DNA from: DASZZV01 sp035544835
Lineage (GTDB): Bacteria; Acidobacteriota; Thermoanaerobaculia; Gp7-AA8
Assembly (NCBI GenBank): GCA_035544835.1
Contig: DASZZV010000182.1
Location: 1 to 12,297 of the forward strand
Direction: 5' to 3'
Length of the DNA stretch: 12,297 bases
Shown: positions 1 to 7,006 of the stretch, piece after piece
How positions within the stretch are numbered: position 1 is the stretch's first letter
Layout: every line of letters starts with the position of its first letter
Position numbers and translations under genes: made by a program
Notes under the pieces: generated by a model
Databases searched by the model: none
Seen by the model: only the letters and a program-made list of their open reading frames with translations
What the model was told of the DNA's origin: nothing

Positions 1-230
1 CTTGGCCATCGAAAATGTTTGCGAGCACCACGATGGAAGGGCCCCCGCCCAGATCCCTCGCTGCGGCTCGGGATGACACATCAGGGAACCCGCGTAAATA
101 CAGGGAGTTTCTTAGAAGCCGCAGCGAAGGATCTCAAGATAAGAAGAACTGAATTCAGATCCTGCCATGGAGATCCTTCGCTGCGGCTCAGGATGACGAC
201 GCTTTTTTCTGATGTTTCGGTTGGGATGAC
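1..230. repeat. GTCATCC-type palindromic repeat cluster, copy A (left end cut by window)
   Basis: This non-coding stretch is built from GC-rich palindromic units. Positions 40-79 are the right arm of a hairpin whose left arm lies before the window; the same arm sits at 8635-8674, where its perfect partner is visible at 8551-8590. Positions 117-135 and 170-188 are exact reverse complements (19 bases) enclosing the small palindrome CTGAATTCAG (149-158). Further inverted heads (GGATGAC) end at 197 and 230. Positions 40-141 match 8635-8736 base for base, and the similarity extends over about 1-197. The short reading frames across it are made of repeat sequence and resemble no protein. The rest of the gap (231-379) holds a GC-rich stretch and a weak 5-bp hairpin at 330-343, with no gene that I can support. 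Confidence 0.85.
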
Positions 231-379
231 CGGCTGTTTGAGGTTCAGTCCTCCCGGGGCCGGCCGCGGTTTGACAGCCGTGGGAAAATAGACAGACAAA
301 ACATCTGAATCCTTTCGTCAGACCAGCCGAGGCCTCCTGGCCTATCTTCTTACAACACTCGGAAAGTTCATCTGACACT

Positions 380-988
380 TTGCAAATCGAATCGGTAGTT
401 CTCCATCGAGCAGCTTACCGAATTGAGGATTTCCCCACGGATTCCCGTCCGCAGTTCGCAATGATCGGGCGATCCAATGTCGGGAAGTCGACATTCATCA
501 ATTCGATCCTGAACCGGCGAGACATCGCCCGGGTGAGTCAGACTCCCGGCAAGACCCAGGCAGTTCATTTTTATCTGATCAATGAGATTTTCTATATCGT
601 CGATCTCCCCGGATATGGATACGCACGCGTGCCCCGAGACATGCGCCGATCGTGGGGAGACCTCATCCAGACATATCTGGAAACATCAGAGACCCTGAAA
701 ATGCTATTCATCCTTCTGGATTCGCGTCGTGTTCCATCAGAAGAAGACCTCCAGATGCTCAACTGGGCTGACGCCAGTGGAATTGACACGAAGTTCGTTC
801 TGACCAAGACCGACAAACTGTCCAAAAACGAGATGGCGAAGAACCGGAGCGTGATCGGGACGACGATCGGCCGGGACGAGAAGGAATTCATCGGATTTTC
901 AAAGCTGAACCGTTCAGGCGTCGATGTCGTCTGGCGCGAACTGCTCACGCATATCAAAGAAGGCAAGGGAAGTATCCCTGCGAGGTAG
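380..988 (+). CDS. engB: Ribosome biogenesis GTP-binding protein EngB (YihA/YsxC)
   Basis: This is a TrmE-Era-EngA-EngB class GTPase of 202 residues, the usual size for EngB. The family is needed for assembly of the large ribosomal subunit in the cytoplasm. Visible GTPase motifs are G1 GRSNVGKS (30-37), the G2 threonine in TPGKT (55-59), G3 DLPG (75-78, within the family-typical VDLPGYGYA), G4 TKTD (142-145) and G5 FSK (173-175). The start is TTG at 380; the protein begins close to the family's usual N-terminus and no nearby ATG gives a better fit. A GGAAAG stretch at 361-366 is a possible but distant ribosome binding site (13 bases). The stop is 2 bases before the ATG of rho, so the two are very likely cotranscribed. 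The family is certain; the exact start is less so. Confidence 0.95.
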   Translation: MQIESVVLHRAAYRIEDFPTDSRPQFAMIGRSNVGKSTFINSILNRRDIARVSQTPGKTQAVHFYLINEIFYIVDLPGYGYARVPRDMRRSWGDLIQTYLETSETLKMLFILLDSRRVPSEEDLQMLNWADASGIDTKFVLTKTDKLSKNEMAKNRSVIGTTIGRDEKEFIGFSKLNRSGVDVVWRELLTHIKEGKGSIPAR

Positions 989-990
989 CT

Positions 991-2583
991 ATGGACCAAC
1001 ATATCGAAAACGAAGAAGCAACCGCCGAAGCGACTCTGCCCCCCGAGGAGAAAGCGCCAGTCGACAAGCCTGAGCGTACCGGGAAGCCGGAGCGCCCGAA
1101 ACGCGAAAAGCGGGCCAAAGCCGACAAAACTGCCTCGGCCGACAAAGAAGAGAAATCCGCACCAAGGGTCGCCCGGCCAGCCCCAGGCGACGACGACGAG
1201 GCCTTTGATGTCGAGACAGCCGCCTCGGACGATGACTCACCTCAGTCCCCTGAGACGCCCGGCGAGGGCGAAAAGCCCTCCGATCGCCTTGCTCGCACCA
1301 GGAAGGGTGGCGACGGACAGCAGGCTGCCGAGACGCTCGACATCCGCATTCTCAAGGAAATGAAGCTGCCCGACATCACAAAGATCGCTCGCGACTATGG
1401 TGTGGAGAACGCCGCGGGCATGCGCAAGCAGGACCTGATTTTCTCGATCCTTCAGGCTCAGACGGAAAAGAGCGGGCTGATTTTCTCGGAAGGAGTTCTG
1501 GAGTGCCTGCCCGATGGCTTCGGCTTTCTGCGCGCTCCCGAGTACAACTACCTGCCGGGTCCCGATGACATTTACGTTTCGCCTTCGCAGATCCGTCGTT
1601 TCGATCTGCGCACCGGCGATACGGTTTCAGGACAGGTTCGTCCGCCCAAGGAGGGTGAGCGCTACTTCGCTCTCATCAAGGTCGAAGCGGTCAACTTCGA
1701 GCATCCTGATGTCGCTCGCGACAAGATCCTCTTCGACAATCTCACGCCGCTCTATCCGGAAAAACGCATCAAGCTGGAAGCGTCGAACAACATGTCTTCG
1801 CGCGTGCTCGATCTGGTCTCGCCGATTGGCAAGGGTCAGCGCGGTCTCATCGTCGCCCCTCCTCGAACCGGAAAGACGATGCTCCTGCAGTCGATCGCCA
1901 ACTCCGTCACTACGAATCATCCCGAGGTCACGCTCATCGTTCTTCTGATCGACGAGCGTCCCGAGGAAGTCACCGACATGCAGCGCTCCGTAAAGGGCGA
2001 GGTCATTTCATCGACTTTCGACGAGCCGGCTTCGCGTCACGTGCAGGTCGCGGAGATGGTCATCGAGAAGGCCAAGCGTCTGGTGGAGCACAAGCGGGAC
2101 GTCGTGATTCTGCTCGACTCCATAACGCGTCTGGCCCGCGCATACAACACCGTCGTTCCTCCCTCGGGGAAAGTTCTTTCGGGCGGTGTGGATTCCAACG
2201 CCCTGCAGCGGCCGAAGCGCTTCTTCGGCTCGGCCCGAAACATCGAGGAAGGCGGCTCTCTGACAATCATCGCTACGGCTCTGATCGATACCGGCTCACG
2301 CATGGACGACGTCATCTTCGAGGAATTCAAGGGTACCGGCAACATGGAGGTCCACCTCGATCGCAAGCTCTCCGACAAGCGCGTCTTCCCGGCCATCGAC
2401 ATCAACAAGTCGGGCACGCGAAAAGAGGAACTGCTCCTCGACAAGAACGAGCTCAACCGCATCTGGGTTCTGCGTAAGGTCTTCAGCCCGCTGTCGACCG
2501 TGGAATCGATGGAGCTCCTCATCGAGAAACTCGACAAGACCAAGTCCAATCACGACTTCCTGAACTCGATGAGCTCGATGTAG
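991..2583 (+). CDS. rho: Transcription termination factor Rho with long charged N-terminal extension
   Basis: Rho is the hexameric RNA-dependent ATPase/helicase that ends transcription at factor-dependent sites. The protein has 530 residues, against about 420 in E. coli. Residues 1 to about 115 are an extra low-complexity region rich in Lys, Glu, Asp, Pro and Ala. The Rho N-terminal helical domain follows (about 117-155), then the cold-shock-like RNA-binding domain (about 165-235, with DGFGFLR near 175-181). The ATPase core has Walker A APPRTGKT (289-296), the DERPEEVTD block (321-329), Walker B VVILLD (371-376), the Q-loop (LSGGVDSNAL, 396-405) and the R-loop KGTGN (447-451). The ATG at 991 is 2 bases after the engB stop. 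Extensions of this kind occur in several phyla, and I infer that this one is disordered. A large hairpin repeat follows the stop. Confidence 0.98.
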   Translation: MDQHIENEEATAEATLPPEEKAPVDKPERTGKPERPKREKRAKADKTASADKEEKSAPRVARPAPGDDDEAFDVETAASDDDSPQSPETPGEGEKPSDRLARTRKGGDGQQAAETLDIRILKEMKLPDITKIARDYGVENAAGMRKQDLIFSILQAQTEKSGLIFSEGVLECLPDGFGFLRAPEYNYLPGPDDIYVSPSQIRRFDLRTGDTVSGQVRPPKEGERYFALIKVEAVNFEHPDVARDKILFDNLTPLYPEKRIKLEASNNMSSRVLDLVSPIGKGQRGLIVAPPRTGKTMLLQSIANSVTTNHPEVTLIVLLIDERPEEVTDMQRSVKGEVISSTFDEPASRHVQVAEMVIEKAKRLVEHKRDVVILLDSITRLARAYNTVVPPSGKVLSGGVDSNALQRPKRFFGSARNIEEGGSLTIIATALIDTGSRMDDVIFEEFKGTGNMEVHLDRKLSDKRVFPAIDINKSGTRKEELLLDKNELNRIWVLRKVFSPLSTVESMELLIEKLDKTKSNHDFLNSMSSM

Positions 2584-2612
2584 AGAAGCGGGTGTCGGTT
2601 GTCAGAGTAGTT

Positions 2613-2740
2613 GTGTCATCCCGAGCCGCAGCGAGGGATCTGGGTGGCGGTCCTCAACCGACGCACAACACGCACAAATTGCCTGACACCGCGACGGTAA
2701 GGCCCCCGCCCAGATCCCTCGCTGCGGCTCGGGATGACAC
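2613..2740. repeat. Long hairpin repeat between rho and mrcB (GTCATCC family)
   Basis: The arms 2613-2644 and 2709-2740 are perfect reverse complements over 32 bases, and weaker pairing continues inward to about 2653/2701. The arm matches those at 40-79 and 8551-8590/8635-8674 almost exactly, but the loop sequence is different. The element sits 30 bases after the rho stop. As RNA it would form a very stable stem without a U tract, so it could protect the 3' end or stall polymerase. That role is an inference. Confidence 0.9.
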
Positions 2741-2791
2741 ATTGTTCTGACATTCGTCACCGCTGGAACCAATGCGCTCTAACCCACGTTC

Positions 2792-2797
2792 TACAAT
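2792..2797 (+). promoter_or_regulatory. Possible -10 element for the mrcB-like gene, near-leaderless
   Basis: The hexamer TACAAT lies 9 bases before the ATG at 2807, and no Shine-Dalgarno sequence is visible before that ATG. Transcription starting about 7 bases after this hexamer would give an mRNA with almost no leader. No convincing -35 is seen at the expected distance. This rests on a single hexamer match. Confidence 0.3.
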
Positions 2798-2806
2798 GCA
2801 GACCTG

Positions 2807-5257
2807 ATGAAGAAGAGCCCCAACCGCTTTCTGGATTTTCTGTGGCGCCATGCCATCGGGCTTGCCTCCATCGTCATGGTTCTTTTTGTCCTCGGCGTTG
2901 GGGTAGTCGGCTACAACTACGTCGTCATCACCCGCAAATTCGACTCGTCCCGGCGCTGGGACCTGCCGAGTCGTATTTATTCGGACGCTACCCCGATCGT
3001 TCCCGGGCTGCACTATCCGAAGGCGCTGATCGAGCCGAAGCTCAATCACGTCGGCTACAAGGAAGTCAAAGGTCCGCTGGCCAATCCGGGCGACTATCGA
3101 TATGACGGCGACAACCTCGAGATCTACCTCCAGAGCTTCGAATACCCCGACATGGAGTTCCACGGGATGCCGGTTCGCATTGAGATGGACGGCGATCTGG
3201 TCCGGCGTATCCGCCGGGTGGAAGACAGCATCTCTCTTCGGGCCGTGCGCATCGAACCGGAGTTGATCACCTCGATCTACGACGACGTGATGGAAGATCG
3301 TCTTCCCATCTCACTGCGCCAGGTGCCGCAAGTCCTGGTCGACGCCGTGATCGCGACGGAAGATCGAGACTTCCGGCATCACGAAGGGATATCGATCAGC
3401 GGCATCCTACGCGCCATCGTGACCAACTATCGCAGCGGTGCCGTGCGCGCCGGCGGCTCCACTCTGACTCAGCAGCTGGTCAAGAACCTGTATCTGACTC
3501 AGGAGCGCAGTTACAAGCGAAAGATCCGCGAGATCCTCATGGCGCTGATCCTGGAGACCCGCTACAGCAAGGATGACATCCTCGAGGGCTACCTCAACGA
3601 GATCTATCTCGGCCAGAACGGATCGGTGCAGATTGTCGGAGTCGAGGAAGCATCCCAGGTCTATTTCTCCAAGCGCGTGAGCAATCTAACGCTTCCCGAG
3701 GCAGCCATGCTGGCCGGGATCATCCGGTCGCCGAACGTCTACTCACCCTTCATTCACCCCGACCGCGCCAAAGCGCGCCGCGATCTCGTCCTCACGCTCA
3801 TGCGCGACCAGAAGATGATTACGCCGGAACAGTGTGAGGCCGGCATCGCCAGCCCGCTCACCTCCAGCAAGTTTCCGAAGTCCATCAACTCAGCTCCTTT
3901 CTTCGTCGACCTCGTTTTGAAGCAGCTTCGTGAGACCTATCCCGAGACGCAGCTGAAAACCGAGGGTCTGCGGATTTTCACCACCCTCGACACCATCGTG
4001 CAGCGCTCCGCGGAGCGGGCCCTGAATACCGGGATCACGTCGTTGAAGAAGAACTACTCTCACCTCAGAAGCAGCCCCAGCCCCCTCGAGGGGGTCGTTC
4101 TCACCATCGAGCCGGGAACCGGATATGTGAAGGGGCTGGTCGGCGGTACGAGCTATCGAAAGAGCCAGTTCAACCGAGCCTTTCAGGCCCGTCGTCAGCC
4201 GGGATCGCTCTTCAAGCCATTCGTCTACGTCGCCGCCATGGATCCGCTGCGAAAGGGTGAAGCTCTCACCGCGGCGAGCATTCTCGATGACGAGCCGATC
4301 AGCGTGCGAACGGGATCGTCGGTCTGGAGTCCGCAGAATTACGATGGCAAGTTTCACGGTCGCGTCTCGGTGAGGCGCGCGCTGGCCATGTCCTACAACA
4401 TCCCGGCGGTCCGCGCAGCGATCAATGCCGGCGTTCCCAACGTAATCAAGCTGGCCGCGCGAATCGGGGTCAACAGCCGTCTGGAACCGTATCCCTCCAT
4501 TTCACTCGGCTCCTTCGAGGTCAGTCCGCTCGAGATCGCCTACGCCTACTCAGTCTTTGCAAACGAGGGTGTCAAAGCCGAGCCGATCACCATCCTGGCC
4601 GTGGCCACGCATGATGGCACGCTCCTCGAGAATCGCGAGGTCCAGATGAAGCGTGTCGCGCCCGCGGGACTGTGCTGGGTGATGGACGACATCCTCAAAG
4701 ACGTACTCGTTTATGGGACCGCTGGCGCTGTTCACTCCTCCGGCTTTAGGCGACCGTATGCCGGGAAGACAGGAACGACCAACAATTACCGCGATGCCTG
4801 GTTCATCGGCTACTCGCCTCGGATTCTGACGCTGGTCTGGGTGGGCTTTGACGACGGCCACAGCGTCAGGCTCTCCGGCGGGGCAGCGGCGGTACCAATC
4901 TGGATCTCTCACATGAATCGGATCGCGGGGATGTTTCCCGATGTCGATTTCCGTCGGCCTGAAGAGGTCGTTGGAAAAACGATCGACCCCGAGAGCGGGC
5001 AACTGGCCACGCCGTATTGTCCGGAATCGAAAAATGAGGTCTTCGTTGCCGGAACGGAGCCGGAGACGCTCTGCCCGATTCACAATCGCGACTTTCAGCA
5101 GCCGATGGTGGGCGAGCCTTCTCCTTCCGACGAGCCTGGGATGATCGCCGAGGCTGGTACCGAGCCTCCGATCGACCAGGAGCGACAGGCTCGACGCGAG
5201 GAGCGGCGCAAGAAGGCTAAGGGACTTAGAAAATTTTTCCCATGGCTGTTTGACTAG
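2807..5257 (+). CDS. mrcB: Bifunctional penicillin-binding protein 1B-like (GT51 transglycosylase / transpeptidase)
   Basis: This class A PBP of 816 residues polymerises lipid II into glycan strands and cross-links them in the periplasm. It has a short cytoplasmic N-terminus and one membrane anchor at about 16-40. A UB2H-like linker (about 54-150) is followed by LxPxLITSIYDD-type sequence as in E. coli PBP1B. The GT51 domain has the catalytic Glu in TEDRDF (184-189) and GGSTLTQQLVKN (216-227). The transpeptidase has SLFK (Ser467 to Lys470), SYN (529-531) and KTGT (654-657). The C-terminal tail (residues about 725-760) has two Cys (738, 756), then an acidic and a basic stretch. In E. coli the UB2H domain binds the outer-membrane lipoprotein LpoB; no LpoB-like gene is in this window. 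The ATG at 2807 gives the expected cytoplasm-anchor order. The stop TAG belongs to the first unit of the heptamer array that follows. Confidence 0.95.
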   Translation: MKKSPNRFLDFLWRHAIGLASIVMVLFVLGVGVVGYNYVVITRKFDSSRRWDLPSRIYSDATPIVPGLHYPKALIEPKLNHVGYKEVKGPLANPGDYRYDGDNLEIYLQSFEYPDMEFHGMPVRIEMDGDLVRRIRRVEDSISLRAVRIEPELITSIYDDVMEDRLPISLRQVPQVLVDAVIATEDRDFRHHEGISISGILRAIVTNYRSGAVRAGGSTLTQQLVKNLYLTQERSYKRKIREILMALILETRYSKDDILEGYLNEIYLGQNGSVQIVGVEEASQVYFSKRVSNLTLPEAAMLAGIIRSPNVYSPFIHPDRAKARRDLVLTLMRDQKMITPEQCEAGIASPLTSSKFPKSINSAPFFVDLVLKQLRETYPETQLKTEGLRIFTTLDTIVQRSAERALNTGITSLKKNYSHLRSSPSPLEGVVLTIEPGTGYVKGLVGGTSYRKSQFNRAFQARRQPGSLFKPFVYVAAMDPLRKGEALTAASILDDEPISVRTGSSVWSPQNYDGKFHGRVSVRRALAMSYNIPAVRAAINAGVPNVIKLAARIGVNSRLEPYPSISLGSFEVSPLEIAYAYSVFANEGVKAEPITILAVATHDGTLLENREVQMKRVAPAGLCWVMDDILKDVLVYGTAGAVHSSGFRRPYAGKTGTTNNYRDAWFIGYSPRILTLVWVGFDDGHSVRLSGGAAAVPIWISHMNRIAGMFPDVDFRRPEEVVGKTIDPESGQLATPYCPESKNEVFVAGTEPETLCPIHNRDFQQPMVGEPSPSDEPGMIAEAGTEPPIDQERQARREERRKKAKGLRKFFPWLFD

Positions 5258-5368
5258 CTTCTAGCTTCTAGCTTCTAGCTTTGACTCAGGCTCCTCAACA
5301 ATGGCACGGTAAAAGCTAAATGTTCAAAACCAGAAACCAGAAACCAGAAACCAGAAGCTAGAAGCTAG
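5254..5368. repeat. Inverted heptamer array (CTRGYTT family) between mrcB and mlaE
   Basis: The left part has four tandem CTAGCTT units (5254-5281). The right part has four tandem AAACCAG units (5327-5354) and then two AAGCTAG units (5355-5368), which are exact reverse complements of the left unit. Read on the minus strand, the right part is CTAGCTT twice and then CTGGTTT four times, so all ten units fit CTRGYTT. The central 45 bases show no repeat. The left array begins with the last C of the mrcB Asp codon and contains its TAG stop. The right array runs up to the ribosome binding site of mlaE. Confidence 0.92.
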
Positions 5369-5386
5369 AGGGGAATCCTAAAATCG

Positions 5387-6163
5387 ATGAGAACGCTGGT
5401 TGAAGTGGGAGAGCAGACGCGGGCCTTTTTCTCTTATGTGGGAGGGCTCTTTGAGCTGGCCGCACAGACAGTGAGACAGACCTTCCGCCGTCCTTTCGGC
5501 TGGAACCTGTTCCTGAACCAGATCGATCATGTCGGCGTGAAGTCGATGTCGATCGCCCTTCTCACGGCACTGTTCATCGGGATGGTGCTGGCTCTGCAGA
5601 CCGCCTACTCACTCGCCCAGTTTGGCGGCAAGCTTTTCATCGGTAAGGTGGTCTCGCTTTCCCTCGTGCGGGAGTTGGCGCCGGTTTTGATGGCACTCAT
5701 GGTCGGCGGCCGGGTCGGAGCTGGTATGACTGCCGAGATCGGAACGATGAAAGTGACGGAACAGATTGATGCCTTGCGCGCACTGGCCACCAATCCTGTC
5801 AAGAAACTGGTGGTGCCTCGCGTCCTGGCAACGACCTTGATGCTTCCGATGCTCACAACCGTGGCGTGCCTGGTCGGAATCCTTGGCGGGTTGATCGTTG
5901 CCGTCTTCAACCTCCACCTCAGCGCGAACTTCTACATGAGCAGCGTAGTCAAGACTTTGAAATACAACGACCTCGCTTCGGGGATCGGCAAGACGTTTTT
6001 CTTCGGCTTCGCGATCTCGCTGATCGCCTGCTTCAACGGTCTCCGCGCCGGCGGTGGGGCCGATGGAGTCGGTCGCGCTACCACATCGACGGTCGTCACC
6101 GGTGCCATCAGCACCCTGGTGATGGACTTCTTCCTCACCAAACTCTTCCTGGTGGTCACCTGA
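5387..6163 (+). CDS. mlaE: MlaE-type ABC transporter permease (phospholipid transport)
   Basis: This is the inner-membrane permease of a Mla-type (mce-associated) ABC transporter that moves phospholipid between the inner and outer membranes. At 258 residues it has the family length. The N-terminal amphipathic region (1-50) is followed by membrane helices, roughly 52-75, 95-112, 145-176, 200-218 and 235-256. The family-defining block runs from ELAPVLMALMVGGRVGAGMT (96-115) into EIGTMKVTEQIDAL (117-130), the loop expected to contact the ATPase. The ATG at 5387 has a good ribosome binding site, AGGGGA (5369-5374). The stop overlaps the mlaF start in TGATG, which suggests translational coupling. 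A heptamer array separates it from mrcB. Confidence 0.95.
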   Translation: MRTLVEVGEQTRAFFSYVGGLFELAAQTVRQTFRRPFGWNLFLNQIDHVGVKSMSIALLTALFIGMVLALQTAYSLAQFGGKLFIGKVVSLSLVRELAPVLMALMVGGRVGAGMTAEIGTMKVTEQIDALRALATNPVKKLVVPRVLATTLMLPMLTTVACLVGILGGLIVAVFNLHLSANFYMSSVVKTLKYNDLASGIGKTFFFGFAISLIACFNGLRAGGGADGVGRATTSTVVTGAISTLVMDFFLTKLFLVVT

Positions 6164-6981
6164 TGACGATGGATGGCCGCGCCGAGCCGCGGAACGAGGG
6201 GGAAGAGCGGCGGACTCATGAGCGAGATGTCTTCGTCGAGTTCCGTGATGTTGCCAAGAGCTATGGGAAGAAAAAGGTGTTGAAAGGCATCAATCTTCAG
6301 GTCTATCGGGGAGAAGTGCTGGTCATTCTCGGTGGCTCGGGATCGGGCAAATCGGTCACGCTGCGTCACATGCTCGGTCTGGAGCGGCCCGACGCCGGGC
6401 GTGTAATCGTGGAAGGGGAGGATGTGACTGACCTTCCTGAAGAAGATTTCTACGAGGTTCGCAAGAAGTTCGGAATGCTGTTTCAGAGCGGCGCCTTGTT
6501 TGACTCCATGACCGTGTTCGACAATATCGCTTTTCCCCTGAGGGAGCACACCGATACTCCTCCGGATGAGCTCGCCCGGATCGTCCGTGAAAAGCTCGAG
6601 CTCGTCAGCCTTCCCGGGAGCGAAGCGCTCATGCCGGTTGATCTTTCAGGGGGAATGAGAAAGCGCGTCGGGCTGGCGCGATCGATCGTTCTGAACCCGA
6701 AAGCGATTCTCTATGACGAGCCCACAACGGGGCTTGATCCCATCAACGCGCATAAAATCAACGAATTGATTGTTGGCCTCCAGACGAAGCTGAATGTCAC
6801 GTCGGTGGTTGTGACTCATGACATTCATTCAGCATTCTCGGTTGGCGATCGCATAGCCTTCCTCAACGAAGGAGTTTTTGAGTGGGTAGGGACGATGGAG
6901 GAGGCTCGGTCAGCGGATCACCCCAAATTACGGGAGTTCCTGGTGACGTCGAACGTAGCGGCGGCGCAGCCCGTCGATTGA
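6163..6981 (+). CDS. mlaF: MlaF-type ABC transporter ATP-binding protein
   Basis: This is the cytoplasmic ATPase that powers the MlaE permease. The product has 272 residues. Visible motifs are Walker A GGSGSGKS (57-64), the Q-loop Gln (108, in MLFQSGALFDS, which is typical of MlaF), the signature LSGGMRKRVGLAR (161-173), Walker B ILYDEPTTGLD (182-192) and the H-loop His219 in VVTHD. I chose the ATG at 6163, which overlaps the mlaE stop by one base and is preceded by GGTGG (6151-6155). The ATG at 6169 is an alternative. The frame stays open back to 5866 inside mlaE, but that part has no homology-like features. The first about 22 residues are charged and precede the normal ABC start. Confidence 0.95.
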   Translation: MTMDGRAEPRNEGEERRTHERDVFVEFRDVAKSYGKKKVLKGINLQVYRGEVLVILGGSGSGKSVTLRHMLGLERPDAGRVIVEGEDVTDLPEEDFYEVRKKFGMLFQSGALFDSMTVFDNIAFPLREHTDTPPDELARIVREKLELVSLPGSEALMPVDLSGGMRKRVGLARSIVLNPKAILYDEPTTGLDPINAHKINELIVGLQTKLNVTSVVVTHDIHSAFSVGDRIAFLNEGVFEWVGTMEEARSADHPKLREFLVTSNVAAAQPVD

Positions 6982-7006
6982 GCCCCTTTCATTCCGAAAA
7001 GCAGGT

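Noticed and set aside
19..291. Small frames in the intergenic repeats (also 8551-8739 and 11503-11706)
   Set aside because: They are translations of palindromic repeat sequence that recur with the repeat and have no protein-like features or ribosome binding sites.
271..299. Perfect TTGACA (271-276) as -35 of an engB promoter
   Set aside because: No acceptable -10 lies at 16-18 bases spacing (294-299 is AGACAA), so it was not called as a promoter.
330..343. AGGCC-TCCT-GGCCT hairpin before engB as a terminator
   Set aside because: The stem is only 5 bp and no T tract follows.
2037..2549. Long antisense frames opposite rho, mrcB, mlaD and pyrF
   Set aside because: They mirror the codon structure of well-supported genes and contain no recognisable domains.
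5254..5368. Heptamer array as a CRISPR
   Set aside because: Units are 7 bases with no spacers, arranged as two inverted tandem blocks, so it cannot be a CRISPR array.
5379..5384. TAAAAT as a leaderless -10 for mlaE
   Set aside because: It is only 2 bases before the ATG, and a clear ribosome binding site is present further upstream.
5866..6162. Upstream extension of mlaF
   Set aside because: It is a shifted-frame reading of mlaE (many Arg/Gln/His), and the overlapping TGATG start gives a normal MlaF N-terminus.
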